From assembly GCA_930987725.1 (NCBI GenBank), contig CAKNKY010000018.1:1-47991 (forward strand): a stretch of 47,991 nucleotides of DNA. The letters are read 5' to 3'. This DNA comes from an uncultured Anaeromassilibacillus sp. (GTDB taxonomy: Bacteria > Bacillota > Clostridia > Oscillospirales > Acutalibacteraceae). A model generated the notes under the pieces. That model was not told the origin of the DNA. It searched no databases and saw only the letters and a program-made list of their open reading frames with translations. Positions 23,459 through 31,513 of the stretch are shown piece after piece. Position numbers and translations under genes: made by a program. The stretch's first letter is position 1. Each line of letters starts with the position of its first letter.

Positions 23459-24778
23459 ATGACGCTGATGGAAAAGCTCGCCGTGCTCACGGACGCGGCG
23501 AAGTATGATGCCGCCTGCACGTCGAGCGGATCACAGCGTACCGCTGGTCCTGGCAGCCTGGGCAGCACGACGATGGCAGGCATTTGCCACAGCTTTTCAG
23601 CGGATGGGCGCTGCATTTCTTTGCTGAAAGTCCTGTTTTCCAACTGCTGCATTTATAATTGCCAATACTGCGTCAACCGCGTATCCCGGGAAACGAAGCG
23701 CGCCTCCTTCACACCCGAGGAACTGGCCGAGCTGACAATCGGATTTTACAGGCGTAACTACATTGAAGGTCTTTTCCTGAGCAGCGGTGTGCTCAGAAGC
23801 CCTGATTACACCTGCGAACAGATGATCCGAACGCTTGAGCTGCTGCGGAATCACTACCAATTTGGCGGATACATCCACGTGAAAGCAATCCCGGGTGCAG
23901 ATCCTCTCCTCATCGAAAAACTTGGCCTGCTGGCGGATCGCATGAGCGTCAACATAGAGCTTCCCTCACAGGAGGGACTTCGGCTCCTCGCCCCGGACAA
24001 AAGCAAACACTCCATTCTTCGGCCCATGGGCTACATTGCAGGCCGGATTGTGGAAAATACAAGAGATTTAACCGTTTACCGCCATGCGCCGCGATTTGCC
24101 CCCGCAGGGCAAAGCACGCAGATGATCATCGGCGCCACACCGGACAGCGACAGGCAAATTCTTTCCCTTGCGGAAGGGCTTTACCGGCGATATGGCCTGA
24201 AACGTGTCTTTTATTCCGCCTATCTCCCCGTCACGGAAAACGCGCTTCTCCCCGCACCCGGCACAAAACCGCCTTTGCTGCGGGAGCACCGGCTTTATCA
24301 GGCGGACTGGCTGCTTCGCTACTACGGTTTTCAGGCAGATGAGCTTCTGGATGAACAACACCCCGATTTGAATCCGCTTCTCGACCCGAAATGCGGGTGG
24401 GCGCTTCGCCACATGGAGCTCTTTCCCGTTGAGATCAACCGGGCGCCCTATGAAATGCTTCTGCGCGTTCCGGGGATCGGCGTAAAGAGTGCGCGGCGCA
24501 TTGTGCGGGCGAGAAGGGCTTCCTCCCTCGATTTTACGGCGCTGAAAAAGCTTGGTGTGGTGTGGAAACGCGCCCAATACTTTGTGACATGCAGGGGCAG
24601 GATGACGCCCGGCCTTCGGGTGACGCCGGAAAGCGTGCTGCGCGCCTTGGCGGAACCGCAGGGCCTTTCCCTGCTGGAGGAAACACCGGAACAGCTCTCT
24701 TTCTTTTCGGGAGCATCCTGTGGTTCCCGCGCCGGGAAGGAGGAACCGCATGAAAGCCCGCTTTCCCTCCTCGCGTAA
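23459..24778 (+). CDS. Radical SAM protein of the predicted DNA modification/repair family
   Basis: Radical SAM enzyme of 439 residues belonging to the family paired with DUF4130 proteins (TIGR03916 type). The iron-sulfur motif is C64-x3-C68-x2-C71 in CCIYNCQYC. The middle carries GGYIHVKAIPGADP and the SAM-domain segment DRMSVNIELPSQEGL. Near the C-terminus a helix-hairpin-helix, PGIGVKSARRIV (about 337-348), implies DNA binding. The reaction is not established; a DNA base modification or repair step is the family prediction. The ATG at 23459 follows TTTGGAGGGA. The next gene overlaps its last 29 bases. The LexA-like site upstream fits a damage response. Confidence 0.9.
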   Translation: MTLMEKLAVLTDAAKYDAACTSSGSQRTAGPGSLGSTTMAGICHSFSADGRCISLLKVLFSNCCIYNCQYCVNRVSRETKRASFTPEELAELTIGFYRRNYIEGLFLSSGVLRSPDYTCEQMIRTLELLRNHYQFGGYIHVKAIPGADPLLIEKLGLLADRMSVNIELPSQEGLRLLAPDKSKHSILRPMGYIAGRIVENTRDLTVYRHAPRFAPAGQSTQMIIGATPDSDRQILSLAEGLYRRYGLKRVFYSAYLPVTENALLPAPGTKPPLLREHRLYQADWLLRYYGFQADELLDEQHPDLNPLLDPKCGWALRHMELFPVEINRAPYEMLLRVPGIGVKSARRIVRARRASSLDFTALKKLGVVWKRAQYFVTCRGRMTPGLRVTPESVLRALAEPQGLSLLEETPEQLSFFSGASCGSRAGKEEPHESPLSLLA

Positions 24779-25634
24779 GGCATACCGGTATGACGGGAGC
24801 TATCCCGGTTTCCTTTGCTGTGTGTTTGAAAGTTTTCTTCACAAGGAGACGCCGCCCGCTATCCTGCGGGAGGAAGATCCCTGCACATTTTACGGGGAAA
24901 AATGGATTGAAACGGATGAGGAGCGCGCCAGCCGCGTACTGCGCTCCCTGCCGCGCCGCATTTCTCCCGCCGCCGCTGCGTTTGCACGCGACGTTTTTCT
25001 GACGAGCCTTCCGGAAAAGGAACTTCCGCTGCTGCGCGTATTGCAGGAAGGGTTTCGCTCCGGCGGCACAGTTCTGGATCGGTTGGCCGACGGCGATCTG
25101 CACGTGCTGTGGAAGGCGGTTCGCTCTATGCGAAATGAGGCCCATCTCCTGCTCGGTTTCATTCGGTTTTCTGATTACGGCGGCACACTTGTTTCCGTGA
25201 TCACGCCGAAAAATCATGTGCTCCCGATCCTGGCGTCGCACTTTCGCAGCCGCATGCCCCGGGAGTCCTTCCTGATCTACGACAGAACGCACCGGGAAGG
25301 CGTTCTTTACAGACCGGGCCGCCTGCTTTTCCTTCCGATGGAATCGTTCACTCCGCCTCCTCCCGACCAGACGGAAGCAGAATATCGCGCGCTGTGGCGC
25401 CGCTTTTACCACATGGTTGCCATCGAGAGCCGGGAAAACCCGAAGTGCCGCGCTTCGCACATGCCAAAACGCTATTGGGGGAATATGACGGAATTTCAGG
25501 ATGAGGACTCTCCCGCTCTCCCTGCTGCGCGACGAAATTTGCTTGACAAGAGCACTGGCAGCGCCTATGATGAAAGCACGGCCGCGGTGGACAAACATGC
25601 GGCCCGATTCTCCAGAGAGGAGGAAGAATCATGA
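24750..25634 (+). CDS. DUF4130 protein, partner of the radical SAM enzyme, with extended C-terminus
   Basis: Protein of 294 residues of the family that always accompanies this radical SAM type (TIGR03915 type; in Proteobacteria it is fused to a uracil-DNA glycosylase-like domain). Family landmarks are YDGSYPGFLCCVFESF near the start, MRNEAHLLLGFIRF in the middle and the end motif HMPKRYWGNMTEFQ. The domain is complete at Gln250. The following 44 residues are polar, unlike the family as I know it, and their DNA contains a near-perfect promoter (25543-25571), so the tail may be recent read-through. A one-base shift after codon 250 would give TGA at 25502. The gene overlaps its upstream partner by 29 bases and the next gene in an ATGA. 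Confidence 0.86.
   Translation: MKARFPSSRKAYRYDGSYPGFLCCVFESFLHKETPPAILREEDPCTFYGEKWIETDEERASRVLRSLPRRISPAAAAFARDVFLTSLPEKELPLLRVLQEGFRSGGTVLDRLADGDLHVLWKAVRSMRNEAHLLLGFIRFSDYGGTLVSVITPKNHVLPILASHFRSRMPRESFLIYDRTHREGVLYRPGRLLFLPMESFTPPPPDQTEAEYRALWRRFYHMVAIESRENPKCRASHMPKRYWGNMTEFQDEDSPALPAARRNLLDKSTGSAYDESTAAVDKHAARFSREEEES
25543..25571 (+). promoter_or_regulatory. Internal promoter for the HAD phosphatase gene
   Basis: TTGACA (25543-25548), exactly 17 bases, then TATGAT (25566-25571), inside the coding sequence for the DUF4130 tail. Transcription would start near 25578, about 50 bases before the HAD ATG, and include its GAGGAGGAAG ribosome site. Confidence 0.7.
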
Positions 25635-26332
25635 CAACCGTTTCCAACCGGACCGGCCGGCGCTGCCGGTATCCGGGAGTGATCTTCGATCTGGACGGGA
25701 CATTGCTCGATTCCATGGACGTATGGGGCAGGATTGACGAGGAATTCCTGGCGGATTACGGCATTCCCGTGCCGCCCGACTATATGGCTGCCGTTTCTGC
25801 CATGGGGTTCCGTGAGACGGCCGAATATACAATTGCACGCTTTTCCCTGCCTGCCACGCCGGAGGAACTGATGGAACGGTGGCTCCGCATGGCACAGGAG
25901 GAATATGCTCACCATGTGATGCTTAAGGCCGGTGCCCATGAGCTTCTGGAGGCACTCCGTGCGGGCGGCGCGGCGCTTGCCATTGCAACCGCGTCCCGGC
26001 GCGAGCACTTCCTCCCCTGTCTCAAGCGAAACGGCGTGCTGGACAATTTTCAGGTGATTGTGACAACGGACGATGCCGGCTGCGGCAAAAGCAGCCCTGC
26101 AATCTTCCGGCTTGCCGCGGAACGCCTCTCCCTGCGGCCGGAGCAATGCGCTGTGTTTGAGGATTCACTCGCTGCCGCCAGAAGTGCAAAGGATGCGGGA
26201 ACCGTTCCGTTCGGCGTCTACGATGCGAAATCGGCGGAGACAGAGCAGGAAATGAAACGCGTCTGCGCGGGGTATTTTTCAAACCTTTTTGAAGCCTGTT
26301 CCAGCCCGCTCCTGTGGAAGGACAATAATTGA
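25631..26332 (+). CDS. HAD-superfamily hydrolase (phosphoglucomutase/phosphatase type)
   Basis: Cytosolic phosphatase-like protein of 233 residues. Motif I is GVIFDLDGTLLDS (nucleophile and general acid Asp in DLDGT), with a helical cap domain inserted after it (about 35-100). Motif II is the Thr in AIATAS, motif III the Lys in GCGKSSPAIF, and motif IV the acidic FEDSLAAARSAKDAG. All catalytic positions are present, so it should be active, most likely on a small phosphorylated metabolite. It overlaps the DUF4130 stop as ATGA and also has its own promoter. Whether it serves the repair pair, for example by removing a damaged nucleotide phosphate, is open. Confidence 0.9.
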   Translation: MTTVSNRTGRRCRYPGVIFDLDGTLLDSMDVWGRIDEEFLADYGIPVPPDYMAAVSAMGFRETAEYTIARFSLPATPEELMERWLRMAQEEYAHHVMLKAGAHELLEALRAGGAALAIATASRREHFLPCLKRNGVLDNFQVIVTTDDAGCGKSSPAIFRLAAERLSLRPEQCAVFEDSLAAARSAKDAGTVPFGVYDAKSAETEQEMKRVCAGYFSNLFEACSSPLLWKDNN

Positions 26333-26342
26333 AACTGTGAAA

Positions 26343-26400
26343 AAACAGGGCCTTCGGCCTGCTGCCCGAAAAACCGGACGGCAAGCCGAAGGCCCTGTTT
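26343..26400. terminator. Bidirectional terminator between HAD and ispA genes
   Basis: A perfect 16-bp stem (26343-26358 with 26385-26400) surrounds a 26-base loop. A residues on the left and T residues on the right allow function for both convergent genes. Confidence 0.85.
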
Positions 26401-26422
26401 ATGATTGCGGAGAAAAATCTGC

Positions 26423-27310
26423 TCAGCTCTTCCGATCGGCAAGGCGAACGGCCAGAGCACGCAGGGAATCCGCTTCGGTTCCAAAAATCTCCAGTGCGGC
26501 AACGGCGCGCTGTGTCAGACGGGAGGCTTCCCGCTGCGCTTCCTCCAGGCCGAGCAGCGCCACATACGTCGATTTGTCGTGTTCCTGGTCGCTGTGCACC
26601 GGTTTCCCGAGCTGCTCCTCTGTGCCTGTCACATCCAGAATATCGTCCACGATTTGGAACGCCAGCCCAAGGGAAGAGGCGTATTCATCCGCACTGCGGC
26701 GCTGATCCTCCGTGCCGCCTCCCAGGATGCAGCCCATGGCGGCCGCAGCGCGGATCAGGGCGCCGGTTTTGCAAGCATCCATCTTCTGCAGCACCTCCAG
26801 GGGCACAGCTCTTCCCTCGCTCACGAGATCGATCTGCTGGCCGCCCACCATGCCGTTGACGCCTGCCGCCCGTGCCAGCTCCCAGGAAGCAGCCAGCGCG
26901 CGTTCGGCCGGAACAGAACCGGCGGAAGGGCTGCAAGCCGTCTCAAAAGCGAGCGTGAGCAGCGCATCTCCGGCCAGGAGTGCTGTGGCCTCACCATATA
27001 CTTTATGGCAGGAAGCTCGTCCACGGCGCATATCATCGTCATCCATACACGGAAGATCGTCGTGGATCAAGGAATACGTGTGGATCATCTCCAGCGCGCA
27101 TGCCCACGGCAGGGCATCTTCCGGATTGCCGCCGCAGAGACGGCAGAACTCCATGACGAGAAGCGGCCGGATGCGTTTTCCACCGCCGAGTAGGCTGTAT
27201 CGCATGGCGTCAATCACACCGGCATACAGTTCCCCGCCGACCGAGGGCACAGCCTGCTCCAGTGCCTGCTCAATCTTCGCGCGATACTGCGCCTGCCAAT
27301 CTTCACTCAT
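26423..27310 (-). CDS. ispA: Farnesyl diphosphate synthase (polyprenyl synthetase)
   Basis: Trans-isoprenyl diphosphate synthase of 295 residues that condenses isopentenyl diphosphate with allylic diphosphates in the cytoplasm. The first aspartate-rich motif is DDLPCMDDDDMRRG and the second is FQIVDDILD. GGKRIRPLL, which binds isopentenyl diphosphate, lies near residue 45. The four-residue-spaced first motif with a Pro is the bacterial short-chain (FPP) type. It overlaps xseB by 8 bases and is last in the nusB-to-ispA block before a terminator. In many Clostridia dxs follows; here it does not. Confidence 0.93.
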   Translation of the reverse strand: MSEDWQAQYRAKIEQALEQAVPSVGGELYAGVIDAMRYSLLGGGKRIRPLLVMEFCRLCGGNPEDALPWACALEMIHTYSLIHDDLPCMDDDDMRRGRASCHKVYGEATALLAGDALLTLAFETACSPSAGSVPAERALAASWELARAAGVNGMVGGQQIDLVSEGRAVPLEVLQKMDACKTGALIRAAAAMGCILGGGTEDQRRSADEYASSLGLAFQIVDDILDVTGTEEQLGKPVHSDQEHDKSTYVALLGLEEAQREASRLTQRAVAALEIFGTEADSLRALAVRLADRKS

Positions 27311-27512
27311 CGTTCTCTTCCTCCTCCGGAGCTATTTCACGGATCTTTTGTTCGGCCTTCCGCAGCTTCTCATAGCAGCGCGCGGAAAGCGCCGTGCCTT
27401 CCTCAAAGAGCTTCATGGATTCCTCAAGCGACTCTGTGCCGGATTCCAGCTTTTCCACAATTTGAGCCAGCCGCTCCAAGGATGCTTCAAACGTCTGTTT
27501 CGATGCTGCCAT
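27303..27512 (-). CDS. xseB: Exonuclease VII small subunit
   Basis: Sixty-nine residues, the normal XseB size. The helical family signature FEASLERLAQIVEKLESG is followed by SLEESMKLFEEG, with an acidic end. XseB packs along the XseA stalk to form exonuclease VII, which degrades single-stranded DNA to oligonucleotides. It overlaps xseA by 26 bases upstream and ispA by 8 downstream, which implies coupled translation and stoichiometric production. Confidence 0.94.
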   Translation of the reverse strand: MAASKQTFEASLERLAQIVEKLESGTESLEESMKLFEEGTALSARCYEKLRKAEQKIREIAPEEEENDE

Positions 27513-28764
27513 CCTGTTTCTGGCCTCCTTCTTCTTTTTTTACAATCTTGTCTGTATGACAGGCTGCTTCTCCGTCTGCAAAGCGGAGGAAAAAGCGTTC
27601 TCCGCACGCCAGCCGATCAACGGATGAAACGGGGACACGCCCTTTTGGCCCATCTTTTTCTGCTATTGCATATCCTCTCGCCAGCACGGAAAGCGGGCTG
27701 AGCGCCTGCAGTTTTCCGGCTAGCGTCCCCAGGCTGTTTTGTCGCTTGCTCAAAGATCTTAACGCCGCGGCAGCAAGACGATTGTGCAGCTGGTCCAGCT
27801 TTTCACGCCGCACAGTGGCCATGCGGAGCGGATCGCGGAGGGTACGGGAGGACAAAAGCATGTCCAGCCGCTGCTCCAATGAAGCTGTCTTTGCTGTGAT
27901 CAGGGAGAGAAGCCTTTCCCGCTGATAGCGGAGCGACGTCATGAGTTCCATCGCATCGGGTGCTGCAAGCTCCGCCGCCGCAGAGGGCGTGGGGGCACGC
28001 AGGTCGGCCGCAAAATCACAGATGGTAAAATCCGTCTCATGACCGACGGCAGAGATGACGGGAATACGGGAGGAAGCCACGGCCCGCGCTACAATCTCTT
28101 CGTTGAAGGCCCATAAATCCTCCAGGGAGCCTCCGCCACGCCCGACAATCAGCACATCAGCCGCATTCAGCTCGTTCATACGGCGGACGGCCCGGGCAAT
28201 CTGCTCTGCGGCACCCTCGCCCTGCACCTGCACGCCGGAAAACACAATTTCAGCCAGCGGCCAGCGGCGCCCCAAGATGGTGAGAATATCGTGGACAGCT
28301 GCGCCGGTCGGCGATGTGATGACGCCGATGCGCTGCGGGAACCGCGGCAGCGTCTGCTTTCGTTCCGGTGCAAACAGGCCCTCCTTTTCCAACCGGGCTT
28401 TCAGCTGCTCATATGCCAGGCTGAGCGCACCGAGCCCATCCGGCTGGAGATCCTCCACGTAAAGCTGATACTGGCCGGAGGCTTCATAAAGACTTACCCG
28501 CCCGCGCACCAGAACGCGCATGCCATCATCGGGAGCAAAACGAAGCCGCGCCGCGCTGCGCGCAAACATGACGCAGCGAAGCACGGAGCGCTCGTCTTTC
28601 AGGGAAAAATAGAGATGGCCTGAACGATAATGGTTGGTGAAATTCGAGATCTCTCCCACGACAAACACGGAAGCCAGCCTGGGGTCTTCCTCCAGTCTGG
28701 CTTTCAAATACGTGTTGAGCTGCGTGACGGTGAGTGGCGTGCGAACGCCCACCTGGCTCATCAT
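27487..28764 (-). CDS. xseA: Exonuclease VII large subunit
   Basis: Catalytic subunit of exonuclease VII, 425 residues. The N-terminal OB fold begins TVTQLNTYLKARLEEDPRLASVFVVGEISNF. The catalytic domain shows RIGVITSPTGAAVHDIL, VLIVGRGGGSLEDLWAFNEE and SAVGHETDFTICDFAADLRAPTPSAAAELA, all family hallmarks. A long coiled stalk follows (about 280-370). GTG, ATG and ATG codons stand in a row at the start; I chose the ATG at 28764, which overlaps the preceding TGA as TGATG. Its end overlaps xseB. Confidence 0.96.
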   Translation of the reverse strand: MMSQVGVRTPLTVTQLNTYLKARLEEDPRLASVFVVGEISNFTNHYRSGHLYFSLKDERSVLRCVMFARSAARLRFAPDDGMRVLVRGRVSLYEASGQYQLYVEDLQPDGLGALSLAYEQLKARLEKEGLFAPERKQTLPRFPQRIGVITSPTGAAVHDILTILGRRWPLAEIVFSGVQVQGEGAAEQIARAVRRMNELNAADVLIVGRGGGSLEDLWAFNEEIVARAVASSRIPVISAVGHETDFTICDFAADLRAPTPSAAAELAAPDAMELMTSLRYQRERLLSLITAKTASLEQRLDMLLSSRTLRDPLRMATVRREKLDQLHNRLAAAALRSLSKRQNSLGTLAGKLQALSPLSVLARGYAIAEKDGPKGRVPVSSVDRLACGERFFLRFADGEAACHTDKIVKKEEGGQKQDGSIETDV

Positions 28765-29705
28765 CACGCCATCCCCCCTTTCTGTTCCGCAAGTGCGGCC
28801 AGCACGGCAACGCCGGCAGCATTGTCAGAGGAGAAAGCGGGCTCCGCAAACGTTGCACCATATTTTTCCGTGAGATCCCGGCGCAGGATGGAGTTGCTCA
28901 TGACGCCGCCAGCAAAGAGCAGCGGCAGGCCGGGCCTTTCCTGCAGAAGAGCCGCAGCCATGGCATCGAGCGCCGCTTCCACGGAAAGCAGACAGAACAA
29001 AGCGATGTCCTCCGGCGGCGTTCCGCGCTCCACCATGGTCCGGCACTTGTTTTCAATGCCGGAAAGCGAGCAGGACGCCCCTTTCATCGAAGGACGGATG
29101 CGGAAGGATGCGGAGGAACGAAGGGCCAGCTCCTCAAGCGCACGTCCTGCCGGGAAAGGCAGGCCCAACATAACGCCCACGCGGTCAATCGCCTGGCCTG
29201 CCTTGAGATCCAGCGAGGAAGCCAGGAGATCGGCGGAAAAGCCTCCTTCCGCCCGCGGGCGGACAAGCACGGCTTCCGTTGTGCCGCCCGAAACATGAAA
29301 GGCCAGAAATTCCTTTCCTATCCAGTCCAGCCGGCGGCCCGAATAGAGAGCGGCGGCGATGTGACCGTCCTGATGGGAGAATATGCGGCAGGGCACGCCA
29401 AAAGCCGCGGCCAGGGAACGGGCTGTTCCATGTCCCACCGTGAAGCAGGGCATGTAAGAGCCTTCCTGGCTGCGCGGCCTGGTGGATACACCGATGGCAG
29501 AAAACGGACCCGGACTTTCCCGGAAAAGCTCTTCCATCAGCTCCGGGAGCTGCTGCGTGTGGTGGAACACGGCATCGCTCTGGCGCAAGCCAAGCTGGCC
29601 GGGGCGCACAGGCAGCAGCTTTTTCTTTTGCAGGATAACGCCGTCCTGCAAAAGCGCACAGGAGGTTGTGTAGTTGCTCGTGTCAATTCCAAGAATCCTG
29701 GTCAT
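28764..29705 (-). CDS. TsaD/Kae1-family paralogue (peptidase M22-like)
   Basis: ASKHA-fold protein of 313 residues related to TsaD, the t6A tRNA-modification enzyme, but shorter and divergent. Preserved features are LGIDTSNYTTSCAL at the start, the metal-binding HxxxH as SHQDGH, FHVSGGTTEAVLV, and GGVMSNSILR near the end. TsaD normally has about 340 residues and a HLEGH-type motif, so this is probably a second copy with another role, as seen between nusB and xseA in other Clostridia. A real tsaD should lie elsewhere on the chromosome. It overlaps nusB (ATGA) and xseA (TGATG), so the whole block is translationally chained. Confidence 0.86.
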   Translation of the reverse strand: MTRILGIDTSNYTTSCALLQDGVILQKKKLLPVRPGQLGLRQSDAVFHHTQQLPELMEELFRESPGPFSAIGVSTRPRSQEGSYMPCFTVGHGTARSLAAAFGVPCRIFSHQDGHIAAALYSGRRLDWIGKEFLAFHVSGGTTEAVLVRPRAEGGFSADLLASSLDLKAGQAIDRVGVMLGLPFPAGRALEELALRSSASFRIRPSMKGASCSLSGIENKCRTMVERGTPPEDIALFCLLSVEAALDAMAAALLQERPGLPLLFAGGVMSNSILRRDLTEKYGATFAEPAFSSDNAAGVAVLAALAEQKGGMA

Positions 29706-30157
29706 TCCGCGGACTCCACTTCCGCCGCCTCTTCCGCTCCTGTGCCTTTCTGTTTGGCGTTTTCAGGAAGGCCTTTCGCCACGGAACCGAGCACACCGTT
29801 GACGAACGGGCCGTCATCGGCGCCGCCATACTTTTTGGCAAGCTCGATCGCCTCATTGATAGACACCTTCACCGGAACCTCAGGCTCCCAGAGCAGTTCA
29901 TAAACAGCCAGGCGCAGAACGGCCAGCGAAACGCGGGAAAGGCGATTCATCTTCCAGCCCTGGATATTCTTTTCAATGATTTCATTGATCTCTTCCGCAT
30001 GAGCCTCGGCGCCCAGCGCCATCCGACTGGCGAACGCATTGAGCGGTTTTTCCATGATGGCTTCCGCCGTGTCAAAAATTTGCTCCATATCGTCGTGACT
30101 GAAACTTTGCTCAAATATCAGGATAAACGCCTGCTCTCTTGCCGCACTACGTCTCAT
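29702..30157 (-). CDS. nusB: Transcription antitermination factor NusB
   Basis: RNA-binding all-helical protein of 151 residues that joins NusE (S10) on the boxA of rRNA leaders. It begins with the family signature RRSAAREQAFILIFEQSF, and the C-terminal half carries SRVSLAVLRLAVYELLW and VSINEAIELAKKYGGADDGPFVNGVL. The last 20 residues are a disordered acidic tail. The ATG has GGAGGA seven bases upstream. It is the first gene of the block, behind its own promoter and a leader hairpin, following spoIIIAH. Confidence 0.95.
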   Translation of the reverse strand: MRRSAAREQAFILIFEQSFSHDDMEQIFDTAEAIMEKPLNAFASRMALGAEAHAEEINEIIEKNIQGWKMNRLSRVSLAVLRLAVYELLWEPEVPVKVSINEAIELAKKYGGADDGPFVNGVLGSVAKGLPENAKQKGTGAEEAAEVESAE

Positions 30158-30199
30158 TCTTTGATCCTCCGTTTATTTCGGCTCTCATACAGAAGGCGC

Positions 30200-30271
30200 G
30201 CGCGGCTTAAAAAAAGCCGCGCCGCACCTATTTCCTGCCGATATTATACCATGTTCTGAAAGGTCATGCAA
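30200..30271 (-). promoter_or_regulatory. nusB promoter and leader hairpin
   Basis: On the minus strand TTGCAT (30266-30271), 17 bases and a perfect TATAAT (30243-30248). The leader contains a 9-bp GC-rich hairpin GCGCGGCTT/AAGCCGCGC (30200-30208 with 30214-30222) with an A5 loop (T5 in the RNA sense strand). No U tract follows, so it is not a simple terminator. Confidence 0.68.
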
Positions 30272-30317
30272 CGACAAAACGGGAGGACCACGCCGGGAAT
30301 ACTTCCATTTTTCCCTT

Positions 30318-30941
30318 TCAGCCGCATTCTATGATTTTTATCTTATCTCCTTCCACACCGGACTGCCCGGAAACAATATCCTTGATGACAATGGCGTTGT
30401 TCTGACTCGATTCGCTCGTCTGCACCACAACGCTGCACTCCCCGTTCTGCAGGAAAGCGACACAGTCCGGAAAACCTTTTGCCTTCACCAGGCTCTCAAT
30501 GTTGTTTTCCTGCAGCACATTTTGCGCTATCACAGCTGCCTGGGCAACAGCTTCCTTCTTGGCATCCTCACTGGCCTGCGCGTCCTGCAGGACATCCTCC
30601 AAGAGTTCCACCGCCTCGTCGCGTGCCTTCTGACGCGCCAGGCGCACTTCCGAGAAATATTCTTCGGGTGACTTGCCTTCCGCGGGAGGCAGGGAAGCCG
30701 AACCGGAATCAGCCGAAGAGGACGCAGCCGCGGAAGACGCATCGGAAGAAGTGGAATCCGCTGCGCTGGATGCCGCCGAGGCGTTGACAAGCTGCGCTTC
30801 TCCCACAGATTTTTCCGAAGCCGTGCCGCCTGCTTCCACGAGGCCACCGGTGTCACCGGTAAACTGCCAGTTCAGATAGACGGCGGCGCCGAGCGCCACC
30901 ACCAATGCGGCCAGGACCAACTGCCGTTTTCCAAATGCCAT
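30318..30941 (-). CDS. spoIIIAH: Stage III sporulation protein AH
   Basis: Single-pass mother-cell membrane protein of 207 residues that forms, with forespore SpoIIQ, the channel linking the two compartments during engulfment. The N-terminal helix is RQLVLAALVVALGAAVYLNWQF. A long Ser/Ala-rich linker (about 45-85) precedes the conserved YscJ-like domain from EYFSEVRLARQKARDEAVELL to the end, closing with VSGQSGVEGDKIKIIECG. I chose ATG 30941 (MAFGKRQL) because GGAGG lies ten bases upstream; an ATG eight codons earlier overlaps the spoIIIAG stop. It is the last gene of the operon. Confidence 0.93.
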   Translation of the reverse strand: MAFGKRQLVLAALVVALGAAVYLNWQFTGDTGGLVEAGGTASEKSVGEAQLVNASAASSAADSTSSDASSAAASSSADSGSASLPPAEGKSPEEYFSEVRLARQKARDEAVELLEDVLQDAQASEDAKKEAVAQAAVIAQNVLQENNIESLVKAKGFPDCVAFLQNGECSVVVQTSESSQNNAIVIKDIVSGQSGVEGDKIKIIECG

Positions 30942-30961
30942 GATGCTCCATCCTCCTGTTT

Positions 30962-31513
30962 TCATTGATTTGCCTCTAATACGCAGACACGCGCCGAAGA
31001 AATATCCAGCGCCGTTGTAACCGCCGTCGTTACGCTTTCACACACGGCGGGATCTCCGCCGCCTGTACACACAACCACGACGCCCCGCACAACAGGCTGC
31101 TTTTCCGTGACGGGAAGAGCCTGCTCCGAGCCGTCCGAACCACGCACGGAGTAAAAAGTTGTCTCCCATTCCTCATCCTGTTCCCCCTCCTGCGCGCGGT
31201 TGGAACCGCGCTCTTCTGTGGCATAAACCTGTTCCGAACCCTGATCCAGCGTCACAAGGATCTCCGCGTCCCCCACGCCTGCCATGCGGGAAAGCAGAGC
31301 GGACAGCTCCTCCTCCAGCGTTTCGGCATACGTTTGGGCTGTCCCGGTTTGCGGTATGGCCGGTTCCTGCTCCGCCTCCTCCCCAAAGCTGAACATGCCG
31401 GAAAGGAAAATCAGCGCAATGCCGGCAAAGCCCGCGAAGAGCGCCCATTTCCGCGCTGCCGGGTGAGATGCCAGCCGTTCCAGCAAGCCTCCTCCCGTCT
31501 TATGTTCCGGCAT
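30962..31513 (-). CDS. spoIIIAG: Stage III sporulation protein AG
   Basis: Bitopic membrane protein of 183 residues that forms a ring in the SpoIIIA-SpoIIQ channel. The transmembrane helix lies near 22-42 (WALFAGFAGIALIFLSGMF). The C-terminal domain shows LSRMAGVGDAEILVTLDQGSEQVYATE, GVVVVCTGGGDPAVCESVTTAVTTALDISSARVCVLE, typical of SpoIIIAG. The middle (about 110-130) is acidic and glycine-poor. It overlaps spoIIIAF by 14 bases. Confidence 0.94.
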   Translation of the reverse strand: MPEHKTGGGLLERLASHPAARKWALFAGFAGIALIFLSGMFSFGEEAEQEPAIPQTGTAQTYAETLEEELSALLSRMAGVGDAEILVTLDQGSEQVYATEERGSNRAQEGEQDEEWETTFYSVRGSDGSEQALPVTEKQPVVRGVVVVCTGGGDPAVCESVTTAVTTALDISSARVCVLEANQ

